From Agromyces mediolanus (lineage in GTDB: Bacteria; Actinomycetota; Actinomycetes; Actinomycetales; Microbacteriaceae): DNA of 64,000 nucleotides. Within the stretch, counting starts at the first letter, position 1. Every line of letters begins with the position of its first letter. This document shows, piece after piece, positions 7,642-18,510 of this stretch. Under the pieces are notes generated by a model that made no database searches, was not told where the DNA came from, and was given only the letters and a program-made list of their open reading frames with translations. The position numbers and the translations under genes are program-made. The stretch covers positions 797,440 to 861,439 of the forward strand of contig NZ_BMRJ01000001.1 of NCBI RefSeq assembly GCF_014648575.1, written 5' to 3'.

Positions 7642-9199
7642 GTTCGTCCGGCCCCGCCCGGTCACGCCTTCCTCCCGCCGGAGCGCGTCGGCCGTGATGC
7701 CGTTCGCGAGCGCAGCCGCCGGTGGACTGGCGACCGCGCTCGCGTTCCCCGGCGTCGGGTGGTGGCCGTTGCTCTTCGTCGGCGTCCCGCTGCTGATGGC
7801 GGCGATGACCACCCCCCGTCTCGGCGTCGCGCTGTCGGCGAGCGCGTTGGGCGGCGGCGTCTTCTGGGGCGTGCACGTGTTCTGGCTCACGGTTTACCTG
7901 GGTCCGGCGCCGTGGCTCGGCTTGGCCGGGTTGCAGACGCTGTTCTTCGTGGTGGGCGGCGCAGCGACCTGGGCGGTCCACCGGGCCCTGAACCGGGAGG
8001 CCGGGGTCCGCCGGCTCCTCCTCGTTCCCGCGGCCTTGGCGGCGATCTGGGCCGCCCGGGAGTGGGTGACCGGGGTGTGGCCGTACGGCGGGTTCGGCTG
8101 GGGCAAGCTCGCGTATTCGCAATCGGAGAGCCCGTTCGCCGAGCTGATCGGCTGGACCGGTGCGACCGGGATGTCCTTCGTCCTGGCTTTCCTGGCCGGC
8201 GTCCTCCTCCAGTCCGTCCGGTATCGCTCGACCGCACCGGCCCGGGGCGGCTACGTCGCGATGGTCCTCGTGCTGGCAGCCGCGCTGGTCCCCGCGTTCC
8301 CGGTCGCGAGCTCGGGAACCCTCCGGGTCGGCGCGGTGCAGGGAAACTCGGAGGCGGGCCTGCTCGCCGTGAACCGGCCGGGGCGGATCCTCGAGGACCA
8401 TCTGCGGGCTGCGACCCCGTTGCTGGCCGAGGACCTCGACCTGCTCGTCCTCCCCGAGAACGCGGCGGACCTGAGCCCGCTGGACGACCCGGGGGCCGCC
8501 GACGCGATCGACGGACTCTCCCGCCTGGTCCGCGCGCCGGTACTGCTCGGGACGATCACTCGTAGCGGTGACGACACCTACAACTCGGCACTCGTGTGGG
8601 AGGAGGGCGACGCCGTCGCCCAGTACGACAAGAAGCACCCGGTCCCGTTCGCCGAGTATCTCCCCGATCGTGAGTTCTGGTTCCCGCTCGCACCCGATCT
8701 GTTCTCGCTCATCCCCCGAGACTTCTCGTTCGGCGAGCGCAGCAACGTCCTCGACATCGGCGATGTGCGAGCCGGTGTCGCGATCTGCTACGACATCGTC
8801 GACGACGCGCTCATCCGGGAGATGATCGCCGGCGGCGCCCAGGTGATCATCTCCCCCACGAACAACGCGGACTTCGGCCGCACCGATCAGAGTGCGCAAC
8901 AGCTCGCAATCGCACGTCTGCGCGCCATCGAGAGCGGACGCAGCCTCGTGAACGCATCGACCGTCGGCGTTTCGGCCATGATCAGTCCCGATGGGCGGAC
9001 CATCGAGGGGCTCACTCCGTTCACGCCGGGTGCGATGGTGAACGATGTCCCCTTGTCCGCGACGGTCACGCCGGCGATGGCCTTCGGCGACGCCGTCGAG
9101 ATCCTGCTGGTCGGCGCGGGCGCGATGCTCGTCGTCGGGGCGACCCTCCGGATGCCGGGCGGCGGCCGGAGGCGGGCTTCGGCGAACGGAGAGCGGTGA
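7619..9199 (+). CDS. lnt: Apolipoprotein N-acyltransferase (island copy)
   Basis: 526 residues from GTG 7619, which overlaps the oxidase gene by 23 bases; an internal ATG at 7697 is an alternative. About six N-terminal helices precede a nitrilase-fold domain with the full triad: Glu280 (LPENAAD), Lys338 (YDKKHPVPFAEY) and Cys390 (AICYDI). Lnt adds the third acyl chain to lipoproteins, using a phospholipid donor. With Lgt in the same block it could fully mature the oxidase and the F510_1955 protein. Actinobacteria usually carry a separate lnt, so this looks like a dedicated copy (inference). Confidence 0.9.
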   Translation: MSSPTPTEFVRPRPVTPSSRRSASAVMPFASAAAGGLATALAFPGVGWWPLLFVGVPLLMAAMTTPRLGVALSASALGGGVFWGVHVFWLTVYLGPAPWLGLAGLQTLFFVVGGAATWAVHRALNREAGVRRLLLVPAALAAIWAAREWVTGVWPYGGFGWGKLAYSQSESPFAELIGWTGATGMSFVLAFLAGVLLQSVRYRSTAPARGGYVAMVLVLAAALVPAFPVASSGTLRVGAVQGNSEAGLLAVNRPGRILEDHLRAATPLLAEDLDLLVLPENAADLSPLDDPGAADAIDGLSRLVRAPVLLGTITRSGDDTYNSALVWEEGDAVAQYDKKHPVPFAEYLPDREFWFPLAPDLFSLIPRDFSFGERSNVLDIGDVRAGVAICYDIVDDALIREMIAGGAQVIISPTNNADFGRTDQSAQQLAIARLRAIESGRSLVNASTVGVSAMISPDGRTIEGLTPFTPGAMVNDVPLSATVTPAMAFGDAVEILLVGAGAMLVVGATLRMPGGGRRRASANGER

Positions 9200-9274
9200 A
9201 CTCACCGAGCTCGCCGACCTCGCCGAGGGCGTCAGCGACCGGCCACGCGCGTCACGGCTGGAGGGCGAACGACG

Positions 9275-9302
9275 AAGGCCCCGGCGAACCCGCCGGGGCC
9301 TT
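9275..9302. terminator. Bidirectional hairpin between lnt and tRNA-Leu
   Basis: A 12-bp perfect stem (9275-9286 with 9291-9302) with a 4-base loop AACC; the arms begin AAGGCCCC and end GGGGCCTT. It can end the lnt transcript on the plus strand and the tRNA-Leu transcript on the minus strand. Confidence 0.75.
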
Positions 9303-9309
9303 CTCGTGG

Positions 9310-9396
9310 TGGTGCGCAAGGGGGGAGTTGAACCCCCACGCCCTTTCGGGCACACGGACCTGAACCGTGCGCGTCTGCCTATTCCGCCACTTGCGC
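9310..9396 (-). tRNA. tRNA-Leu (anticodon CAG)
   Basis: Read on the minus strand, the acceptor stem GCGCAAG (9396-9390) pairs with CTTGCGC (9320-9314). The anticodon stem-loop is CACGG-TTCAGGT-CCGTG, giving anticodon CAG. There is a long class II variable arm (CCCGAAAGGG) and a T arm with GGTTCAA; the 3' CCA is encoded (9312-9310). The 3' end faces the copper block, which makes this a plausible integration boundary. Confidence 0.93.
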
Positions 9397-9693
9397 ATGC
9401 CGGCACTCGCGTGCCAGCCGATCGAGACTAACACTTCACCCGCCCGAACTCCATTCGACGGCCGCCCCCTCGCGCCGTGCGAGTCGCACTACAGACCAGG
9501 GCACGCGCCCGTTCGGGTGGCGCTGCCGACGAATCGTCGTGCAACTCGCACCCCGGCGCGCGCCGCACGACGCTTCGAACCCGCTGAGCGTCCTCGCCTC
9601 CCCTCGCGGGCCGCGCGCCTCCGGGCATAGCATCGGACGCGGGTGTTGACGCCCAGACCGACGTGACGACGACGACGTGACGAAAGGACCGGC
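9397..9693. other. Intergenic stretch, no gene seen
   Basis: 297 bp between tRNA-Leu and the HAD gene. Short open frames exist on both strands but show no recognisable protein. On the minus strand TAGTCT (9427-9432 region) may be a -10 for the tRNA. Near the right end, GAAAGGA is the ribosome binding site of the next gene. Nothing else is supported. Confidence 0.5.
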
Positions 9694-10479
9694 GTGACTA
9701 CCGTCGACCCCTCCCCCGATCTCTCCCCCATCCGCGCGTGGCTCTTCGACCTCGACGGGGTGCTGACGCCGACCGCGGTGGTGCACATGCACGCCTGGGC
9801 GCGGCTGTTCACCCCCTACCTCGCCGAGCACGGAGCGGCCCCGTACACCGAGGCCGACTACTTCGCGTACATCGACGGCAAGCCCCGCTACGACGGCGTG
9901 CGCAGCCTGCTCGCGAGCCGGGGCATCCGCATCCCGGAGGGCGAGCCGAGCGATCCGCCGAGCGCCGACACGGTGCACGGCCTCGGCAACCGCAAGAACG
10001 CCGTCTTCACCGACACCCTCGCCGAGGAGGGCGTCTCGCCCTATCCCGCGAGCGTCGCCTTCCTCGATGCGATCGAAGCGGCCGGATGCCTCGCCGCGGT
10101 CGTGTCGAGCTCGAAGAACGCCCCCGAGGTGCTGCGCGCCGCCGGCCTCGCCCCGCGCTTCGAGGTCGTCGTCGACGGCGGCTACGCGGCCGCCGAGCAG
10201 CTGCCCGGCAAGCCCGCGCCCGACACCTACACGCGCGCGGCCGAGCTGCTGGGCGTGCCGTCGCAGGCCTGCGCCGTCGTCGAGGACGCCGAGTCCGGCG
10301 TGCAGGCGGGCGCCGCGGGCGACTTCGGTCTCGTCGTCGGCGTCGACCGCGGCGTCGGACGCGATACGCTGCTGCGGCTCGGTGCCGATGTCGTCGTCGA
10401 CGAGCTCGACGAGCTCGTCCCCGCGCTGAGCACCGCACCGCCCTGCCCCGACCCCACGACCGGAAAGCGCACTGCATGA
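9694..10479 (+). CDS. HAD-family hydrolase, beta-phosphoglucomutase-like
   Basis: 261 residues from GTG 9694, with GAAAGGA 8 bases upstream. The HAD motifs are present: LFDLDGVLTP (Asp19 nucleophile, Asp21 acid/base), VSSSKN (motif II), GKPAPDTY (motif III Lys) and VVEDAESGVQAG (motif IV). The cap contains FAYIDGKPRYDGV, as in beta-phosphoglucomutases. The next gene, coupled by an ATGA overlap, is a GH65 phosphorylase that releases beta-glucose 1-phosphate; this enzyme would convert it to glucose 6-phosphate. The gene pairing is classical for maltose or trehalose phosphorolysis. Confidence 0.88.
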   Translation: MTTVDPSPDLSPIRAWLFDLDGVLTPTAVVHMHAWARLFTPYLAEHGAAPYTEADYFAYIDGKPRYDGVRSLLASRGIRIPEGEPSDPPSADTVHGLGNRKNAVFTDTLAEEGVSPYPASVAFLDAIEAAGCLAAVVSSSKNAPEVLRAAGLAPRFEVVVDGGYAAAEQLPGKPAPDTYTRAAELLGVPSQACAVVEDAESGVQAGAAGDFGLVVGVDRGVGRDTLLRLGADVVVDELDELVPALSTAPPCPDPTTGKRTA

Positions 10480-12986
10480 GGTTCGCCGACACCGACCCGC
10501 TGAACCGCACCCGGTTCCCGCTCGACGAGTGGGCGCTGGTCGAGACCGATTTCCAGGCCGACGACCAGGGCCGCACCGAGACCCTGTTCGCGGTCGGCAA
10601 CGGCTACCTCGGCCTCCGCGGCAACATCGAGGAGGGCCGCGACGGCTTCGCGCACGGCACCTTCGTCAACGGCTTCCACGAGACCTGGCCCATCCGGCAC
10701 GCCGAGGAGGCCTTCGGCTTCGCCCGCGTCGGCCAGACGATCGTGAACGCGCCGGACGCGAAGATCATCCGCCTCTACGTCGACGACGAGCCGCTCGTCA
10801 TCACCGAGGCCGAGATCCTCGCCTACGAGCGCCGGCTCGACTTCCGCACGGGCGTGCTGAGCCGTTCGATCGAGTGGCGCACCCCGGCCGGCAAGCGGGT
10901 GCTCATCACGAGCCGCCGCATGACGAGCTTCGTCGACCGGCACCTCGCGGTGCTCGACTACGAGGTGGAGCTGCTCGACGCCGACGCCGCGGTCACGATC
11001 ACGAGCCACATCCTGAACCGTCAGGACGGCCGCGACGAGTACCGCTCCGGCGTCACCGAGGCCCCGGGCGCCTTCGACCCGCGCAAGGCCGAGACGTTCA
11101 CCGAGCGGGTCCTGCAGCCGCGGGTGAAGCGGCAGCACGGCGACCGCTACCTGCTCGGCTACCAGACCACGAATTCCGGGATGGCCCTCGCGGTCGGCGC
11201 CGAGCACGCCATCGCGACCGACAACCCGTACACCGAGACCGGCACGATCGACGACGACCTCGCCAAGCACACCTACCGGGTGCAGGCGAAGCAGGGCCAT
11301 CCGATCCGCGTGACGAAGCTCGTCAGCTACCACTCGGCCCGCTCGGTGCCGGCGCGCGAGCTCGGCGACCGCGCCGACCGCACGCTCGACCGGGCGCTCG
11401 AGCAGGGTGTCGCCGAGCTCTTCACGCAGCAGCGCGACTGGCTCGACGACTACTGGGTCCGCTCGGACGTCGAGGTCGGCGGGCAGCCGCTGCTGCAGCA
11501 GGCGATCCGGTGGAACCTGTTCCAGCTCGCCCAGGCCTCCGCCCGCACCGACGGCGGCGGCGTCGCGGCGAAGGGGGTCTCGGGGTCCGGCTACGGCGGC
11601 CACTACTTCTGGGACTCCGAGATCTACGTCATGCCGTTCCTCACGTACACGGCGCCGATCGTGGCGCGGAACGTCATGCGCTTCCGGCAGAAGATGCTGC
11701 CGGCGGCCCGCGCCCGCGCGCTCGAGCTGAACCAGCAGGGCGCCCTGTTCCCGTGGCGCACGATCAACGGTCTCGAGTCGAGCGCGTACTACGCGGCGGG
11801 CACCGCGCAGTACCACATCGACGCCGACATCTCCTACGCGCTGATGCACTACGTGCAGGCCACGGGCGATGAGGACTTCCTCGCCCGCGGCGCGATCGAC
11901 ATCCTCGTCGAGACGGCGCGGATGTGGGAGGACCTGGGCTTCTGGCGGCACAACGCCGACGACGTGTTCCACATCCACGGCGTCACCGGGCCCGACGAGT
12001 ACACGACCGTCGTGAACGACAACCTGTACACGAACGTCATGGCCCGGGCGAACCTCGAGGACGCGGCGAGCGCGGTCGACCAGCTGCAGGTGCGGCATCC
12101 GCTCGAGTACCACAAGCTCGTCGAGCGGCTCGGCGTGACCCCGGCGGAGGTCGCCGGCTGGCGCCGCGCCGCGGCGCACATGCACATCCCCTTCGACGCG
12201 AAGCTCGGCGTGCACCCGCAGGACGCCGCGTTCCTCGACAAGGAGCTGTGGGACCTCGAGCAGACCCCCGAGCAGCTGCGCCCGCTCCTGCTGCACTACC
12301 ACCCGCTGGTGATCTACCGCTTCCAGGTGCTGAAGCAGGCGGATGTCGTGCTCGCCCTCTTCCTGCAGGGCGACCGGTTCACGACCGAGCAGAAGCTCGC
12401 CGACTTCGAGTACTACGACCCGCTGACCACGGGCGACTCGACGCTGTCGGCGGTCGTGCAGTCGATCATGGCGGCCGAAGTCGGCTATCACGAGCTCGCG
12501 CTGCGCTACTTCCGCTCGGCGCTGTTCGTCGACCTCGCCGATCTGCACCACAACGCCGCCGACGGCGTGCATGTCGCGTCGACGGGCGGCGTGTGGAGCG
12601 CACTCGTGTTCGGCTTCGGCGGCTTCCGCGACCACAAGGGCAAGTACGGCTTCGACCCGCGGCTCCCCGACGGCTGGGACGAGCTGACCTTCCGCATCAC
12701 GCTGCGCGGGGCACGGGTCCGCGTCACGGTGCAGCCCGAGGCGATCCGCTTCGCCCTCGAGACGGGCGAGCGGGTGGAGCTCGCGGTGCGCGGCACGCCG
12801 GTCGTCGTGACCGCCGAGGCGGAGGTCTCCGTGCCCCTCGACGGGCAGGGCCCGCGCATCCTCGGCCGGCCGACGATGCGCGACGTGGAGGGGGCCCGCC
12901 GGGCCGACGGCACGCTGCTCACCGCGTCGGTGCCGACGCTCTCGCTCGACGTCGACGAGGGGGATGCGACCATCCCCCTGGACTGA
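10476..12986 (+). CDS. Glycoside hydrolase family 65 disaccharide phosphorylase
   Basis: 836 residues from ATG 10476 (overlapping the upstream stop). The N-terminal beta-sandwich begins around FAVGNGYLGLRGN. The (alpha/alpha)6 barrel holds KGVSGSGYGGHYFWDSE, and GVTGPDEYT gives the catalytic acid Glu508. GH65 enzymes phosphorolyse alpha-linked disaccharides (maltose, trehalose, kojibiose, nigerose) to beta-glucose 1-phosphate and glucose. The partner phosphoglucomutase directly upstream supports this. Which disaccharide is used cannot be told from the sequence. The upstream extension of the frame into the HAD gene is a shadow. Confidence 0.9.
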   Translation: MRFADTDPLNRTRFPLDEWALVETDFQADDQGRTETLFAVGNGYLGLRGNIEEGRDGFAHGTFVNGFHETWPIRHAEEAFGFARVGQTIVNAPDAKIIRLYVDDEPLVITEAEILAYERRLDFRTGVLSRSIEWRTPAGKRVLITSRRMTSFVDRHLAVLDYEVELLDADAAVTITSHILNRQDGRDEYRSGVTEAPGAFDPRKAETFTERVLQPRVKRQHGDRYLLGYQTTNSGMALAVGAEHAIATDNPYTETGTIDDDLAKHTYRVQAKQGHPIRVTKLVSYHSARSVPARELGDRADRTLDRALEQGVAELFTQQRDWLDDYWVRSDVEVGGQPLLQQAIRWNLFQLAQASARTDGGGVAAKGVSGSGYGGHYFWDSEIYVMPFLTYTAPIVARNVMRFRQKMLPAARARALELNQQGALFPWRTINGLESSAYYAAGTAQYHIDADISYALMHYVQATGDEDFLARGAIDILVETARMWEDLGFWRHNADDVFHIHGVTGPDEYTTVVNDNLYTNVMARANLEDAASAVDQLQVRHPLEYHKLVERLGVTPAEVAGWRRAAAHMHIPFDAKLGVHPQDAAFLDKELWDLEQTPEQLRPLLLHYHPLVIYRFQVLKQADVVLALFLQGDRFTTEQKLADFEYYDPLTTGDSTLSAVVQSIMAAEVGYHELALRYFRSALFVDLADLHHNAADGVHVASTGGVWSALVFGFGGFRDHKGKYGFDPRLPDGWDELTFRITLRGARVRVTVQPEAIRFALETGERVELAVRGTPVVVTAEAEVSVPLDGQGPRILGRPTMRDVEGARRADGTLLTASVPTLSLDVDEGDATIPLD

Positions 12987-13052
12987 TCACCCAGCATTTT
13001 CAGCCGCTCGCGCTAACATGACGCGAAGTCAGACACCGGAATCGGGAGACCT

Positions 13053-13787
13053 GTGGGCCTACTGGACAACTTCGAGAAGGGTCTCGAGCGCGCCGTCAAC
13101 GGCGCGTTCGCGAAGACCTTCCGTTCCGGTCTCCAGCCGGTGGAGATCACCTCCGCCCTGAAGCGCGAGATCGACACGAAGGCCGCCGTCGTCTCGCGCG
13201 ACCGCGTCCTGGTGCCGAACACCTTCACGGTGCGGATGTCGGCGGAGGACTACGACCGGATGTCCCGGCTGGGCCCCGCGCTCACCGACGAGCTCGTCGA
13301 CCTCGTGCAGAAGCACGCCGCGAGCCAGCGCTTCCAGTTCGCCGGCGGCATCACCATCGAGCTGCAGCCCGATGCCGAGCTCAGCGTCGGCATGGTGCAG
13401 GTCGACTCGCAGAACGTGAAGGGCCAGGTCGCCTGGACGCCGGTGCTCGACATCGACGGCAAGCGCTACCCGATCATCAAGGGCCGCACGGTGCTCGGCC
13501 GCGGCAGCGAGGCCGACATCGCCCTCGGCGACACCGGCGCCTCCCGCCGGCACGCCGAGGTGCAGTGGGACGGCTCGCGCGCGCGCGTGCGCGACCTCGG
13601 CTCGACCAACGGCATCCAGCTCGACGGCGCCCCGGTGTCCGACTCCGTCCTGGAGCCGGACTCGGTGATCACCATCGGGCGCACCCGCATCGTGTTCCGC
13701 GTCCTCGCGCAGGCCGCGGCCGCGCCGCGCCGCGAACCCGCGACGGAGCGCCACGACATGAACGGGTTCTGGGGGCCGGCCGAATGA
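13053..13787 (+). CDS. fhaA: FhaA: DUF3662 plus FHA domain protein
   Basis: 244 residues from GTG 13053. The N-terminal DUF3662 part starts GLLDNFEKGLERAVNGAFAK and ends near residue 125. A short linker precedes a C-terminal FHA domain with GRTVLGRGSEADIAL, ASRRHAEV and DLGSTNGIQLDG (about residues 145-225), the Gly-Arg, Ser-x-x-His and Asn-Gly residues needed to bind phosphothreonine. FhaA is phosphorylated by PknB and binds MurJ-type proteins in mycobacteria. It heads the seven-gene kinase/cell-division operon and overlaps fhaB by 4 bases. TAACAT at 13014-13019 may be its -10. Confidence 0.93.
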   Translation: MGLLDNFEKGLERAVNGAFAKTFRSGLQPVEITSALKREIDTKAAVVSRDRVLVPNTFTVRMSAEDYDRMSRLGPALTDELVDLVQKHAASQRFQFAGGITIELQPDAELSVGMVQVDSQNVKGQVAWTPVLDIDGKRYPIIKGRTVLGRGSEADIALGDTGASRRHAEVQWDGSRARVRDLGSTNGIQLDGAPVSDSVLEPDSVITIGRTRIVFRVLAQAAAAPRREPATERHDMNGFWGPAE

Positions 13788-14332
13788 GTCAACTCACCCT
13801 CCTCGTCCTCCAGATCGGCTTCCTGCTGCTGATGTGGGTGTTCGTGTTCGCCATCGTGTACGCCCTGCGCAGCGACCTGTTCGGCCAGCGGGTGCGCAAG
13901 CTCCAGCCCGATGCGGCGCAGGCCGGCACCCCGGCGGCGTCCGGCTTCCCGAGCTCGCCGATCACGCCCGGCGGCGGCACCCGCAAGCCGGCCCCGGCCC
14001 CGGCTCCTGCCCCGGCCAACGGCGAGATCGCCTCGGCGCAGAACGCCCGCACGCTCGTGATCACCTCCGGCCCGAAGGCCGGTGCCGAGTTCCCGCTCGG
14101 CCGCGACGAGATCACCATCGGCCGCTCGGCCGATTCGGCGATCATCATCCGCGACGACTACACCTCGACCCACCACGCCCGGCTCATGCTGTGGAACGAC
14201 CGGTGGATGATCCAGGACCTCGATTCCACGAACGGCACCTTCCTCGACGGCTCCCGGGTGAGCGTGCCGACCCCGATCCCGCTCGGAGTCCCGGTCAAGG
14301 TCGGCGCGACGACGTTCGAGCTCCGGCGGTAG
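13784..14332 (+). CDS. fhaB: FhaB/FipA: membrane-anchored FHA domain protein
   Basis: 182 residues. One N-terminal helix (LVLQIGFLLLMWVFVFAIVYAL) is followed by a Pro/Ala/Lys-rich linker and a C-terminal FHA domain with GRDEITIGRSADSAI, TSTHHARLM and DLDSTNGTFLDG. In mycobacteria FhaB (FipA) links FtsZ and FtsQ and recognises phosphothreonine. ATG 13784 overlaps the fhaA stop (ATGA). The pstP start is 3 bases downstream. Confidence 0.93.
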   Translation: MSQLTLLVLQIGFLLLMWVFVFAIVYALRSDLFGQRVRKLQPDAAQAGTPAASGFPSSPITPGGGTRKPAPAPAPAPANGEIASAQNARTLVITSGPKAGAEFPLGRDEITIGRSADSAIIIRDDYTSTHHARLMLWNDRWMIQDLDSTNGTFLDGSRVSVPTPIPLGVPVKVGATTFELRR

Positions 14333-14335
14333 CCC

Positions 14336-15557
<1,222 letters not shown>

Positions 15558-15565
<8 letters not shown>

Positions 15566-17063
15566 CCCCATCGCCCCCATCGCCTCGGGTTCCTCGAGCT
15601 CGACTGGTTCCCCGAACTCGGCCGGTTACCCGAGCTCGACTGGTTCCCCGAGCTCGTCGAGGGGCGGCCGTCGCGCCGCCCGGGCCGCCGGCGAGCCGAC
15701 GCCGCCCTCCGGCATCCGCCGCATCCGCCTGCCACAGAAGCTCCGCAACCTCGAGCTCGCCCTGCTGCTCTTCGCCTGCGCGATCAACGCCGGCGCGATC
15801 GTGCTCGTGCAGCTCGGCGCGCTCGGCGCCATCGACACGCAGCTGATCCTGCTGGGCGCCGGGCTCTCGGCGCTCGTCCTGGCGCTGCACATCTCGATGC
15901 GTTTCGTCGCGCGCGACGCCGACCCCTTCCTGCTGCCGATCGCGACCCTGCTCAACGGCATCGGCATCGCGATGATCTACCGCATCGACATCGCCGAGGG
16001 CGACACCGGCTGGGACAGCGCGGCCGTGCGCCAGATCGTGTGGAGCGCGATCGCGATCGTCTGCGCGATCGTGACGATCCTCGTGATCCGCAACCACCGG
16101 GTGCTGTTCAAGTACACCTACCTGTCCGGACTCGTCGCGATCGTGCTGCTCCTGCTCCCCCTCGTGCCGGGGCTCGGCGACGACCACGACGGCGCGCAGG
16201 TGTGGATCTCCATCGCCGGCGTCATGAACTTCCAGCCCGGCGAGATCGCGAAGATCGCCCTCGCCGTCTTCTTCGCCGGCTACCTCGTGCGCAACCGCGA
16301 CTCCCTGTCGATGGTCGGCCGCACCTTCCTCGGCATGCGCTTCCCGCGGGCGCGCGACCTCGGGCCGCTGCTCGTCGTGTGGGCCCTGTCGATGGCGGTC
16401 ATCGTGTTCCAGCGCGACCTCGGCACCGCCCTGCTCTACTTCGGGCTGTTCCTCGTGATGCTGTATGTCGCGACCGGTCGCCTGTCGTGGATCGTGCTCG
16501 GCCTCTCGCTGTTCCTCGCCGGCGCCCTCATCGCCAGCCAGGTGCTCGAGTACGTGGGCAACCGCTTCGCGAACTGGCTGAACCCCTTCGACCCGGCCCG
16601 CTACGAGGCCGAGGTGGGCGGCAGCTACCAGCTCGTGCAGGGCCTGTTCGGGCTCTCGAACGGCGGGCTGATCGGCACCGGCTGGGGTCAGGGCCGCCCG
16701 GACATCACGCCCGTGCCGCAGTCGGACTACATCATCGCGAGCCTCGGCGAGGAGCTCGGCCTCGCCGGCATCTTCGCGATCCTCGCGCTCTACCTGCTGT
16801 TCGTGTCCCGCGGTTTCCGGATCGGCTTCGCCGGGCAGGACGACTTCGGCAAGCTGCTCGGCGTCGGGCTCTCCTTCGTCGTCGCCCTGCAGGTGTTCAT
16901 CGTCGTCGGCGGCGTCATGCGCGTCATCCCGCTCACCGGCCTGACGACCCCGTTCCTCGCGGCCGGCGGATCCTCGCTCGTCGCGAACTGGATCATCGTG
17001 GCGCTGCTGCTGCGGCTCTCCGACACGGTCCGCAACCATCCGAGGCTGGTGATCGACGGATGA
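15558..17063 (+). CDS. SEDS peptidoglycan polymerase FtsW/RodA
   Basis: 501 residues from TTG 15558 (GGAGG 8 bases upstream, overlapping the pstP stop). About ten to twelve membrane helices; typical SEDS segments are present, such as NFQPGEIAKIALAVFFAGYL, FQRDLGTALLYF, GLSNGGLIGTGWGQG and IIASLGEELGLAG. SEDS proteins polymerise glycan chains from lipid II together with a class B PBP, here the next gene. Position equals mycobacterial rodA (Rv0017c); FtsW versus RodA cannot be settled. The N-terminal 45 residues contain a Ser/Gly/Pro repeat encoded by 18-bp tandem repeats. Confidence 0.93.
15596..15667 (+). repeat. 18-bp tandem repeats inside the 5' end of the SEDS gene
   Basis: Four units of 18 bp: 15596-15613 and 15632-15649 are identical (GAGCTCGACTGGTTCCCC), 15614-15631 differs at four positions, and 15650-15667 (GAGCTCGTCGAGGGGCGG) is a palindrome-forming end unit. 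They encode the hexapeptides SSTGSP, NSAGYP, SSTGSP and SSSRGG. The last unit, with its 5' neighbour, makes a CCCCGA...TCGAGGGG dyad like the dispersed palindromes of Microbacteriaceae intergenic regions. Confidence 0.85.
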
Positions 17064-18510
17064 ACCGGGAACTGAAGCGCATCACGATCCTCGTCTTCGT
17101 GATGTTCCTGTCGCTCTTCGTCGCCTCGACGATCGTGCAGTACGCGCAGGCGGAGGCGCTGGCCAACGACCCGCGGAACTCGCGCACGCTGTACGAGAGC
17201 TACTCGGTCGAGCGCGGCCCGATCCTCGTCGGCGGCGAGCCGATCGCGTACTCCCAGCCCTCCGACGACGACTACAAGTTCCAGCGCGTCTACGCGAACG
17301 GCCCGCTGTACGCGCCGATCACCGGGTTCCTCCCGGTCAACGGCGAGGCGACCGGCCTCGAGCGCTCCCTGAACTCGTACCTCAGCGGCCAGTCCTCCAC
17401 GCAGTTCTTCGACCAGCTGAACCGGCTGATCTCGGGCCAGGACCCGATGGGCGCCTCCGTCGAGGTCGCGATCGATCCCGTCGCCCAGCAGGCGGCGTGG
17501 GACGCCCTCGGCGACTACACCGGTGCGGTCATCGTCACCGAGCCCTCGACCGGCCGCATCATCGCGATGGTCACGAAGCCCACCTACGACCCGAACTCGC
17601 TCGCGGTGCACAACAGCGGCGAGGTCCAGGACACCTACCAGGCGCTCCTCGACGACCCCTCCGACCCGCTCTACAACCGCGCGACGGGCGGCGACATGAA
17701 CCCGCCCGGCTCGGTCTTCAAGCTCGTCGTCACCGCCGCGGCCCTCGAATCCGGGCAGTACACGCCGGACAGCACCTTCCCGAACCCCGCCGAGCTCACC
17801 CTCCCCGGCACGAACTCGGTCGTCCGCAACACCGACGGTGGAACGTGCGGCGGCGGTGCCCAGGTGACCCTCGCGGACGCCCTACGGCTCTCGTGCAACA
17901 TCCCGTTCGCCGAACTCGGCATGGCCCTCGGCGACGACGCCATCCGCGAGCAGGCGGAGAAGTTCGGCTTCGACTCGGAGTTCGACATCCCGACCGCCAC
18001 GGAGCCGAGCACGTACCCGCGGGCGCTCGACGAGCCGCAGACGGCGCTCACCGCGTTCGGCCAGGGCGACGTTCGGGCCACGCCGCTGCAGATGGCGATG
18101 GTCTCGGCCGCGATCGCGAACGGCGGCATCGTGATGAACCCGAACCTCGTCGACCAGATCACCGCTCCCGACTTCACTCCGCTGCAGGAGTTCCAGAAGA
18201 GCGAGTTCGGCCGCGCGATCAGCAAGCAGACGGCCGACACCATGGTGCAGATGATGGTGAACGGCGTCGAGAACGGCGCCGCGAGTAATGCAAGAATAGA
18301 CGGCGTCAGCGTGGCTGGGAAGACGGGCACCGCGGAGAACGGCGAGAGTGACCCGTACACTCTCTGGTTCACCGGTTTTGCCCCGGCCGACGCCCCCCAG
18401 TATGCGATCACGGTCCTGGTGGAAGACGGCGGGGGACAAGGGCAAGAGGGGTTCGGCAACGGAATTGCCGCACCGGTGGCGAAACAGGTACTAGAGGCGG
18501 TGCTGAACAA

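Noticed and set aside
1..9396. Complete integrative element with integrase
   Set aside because: No integrase, transposase or direct repeat could be found in the window; only the position at a tRNA suggests transfer.
10227..12635. 802-aa open frame on the minus strand
   Set aside because: Antisense to the GH65 phosphorylase; repeated Val/Arg/Asp composition typical of a mirrored GC-rich gene.
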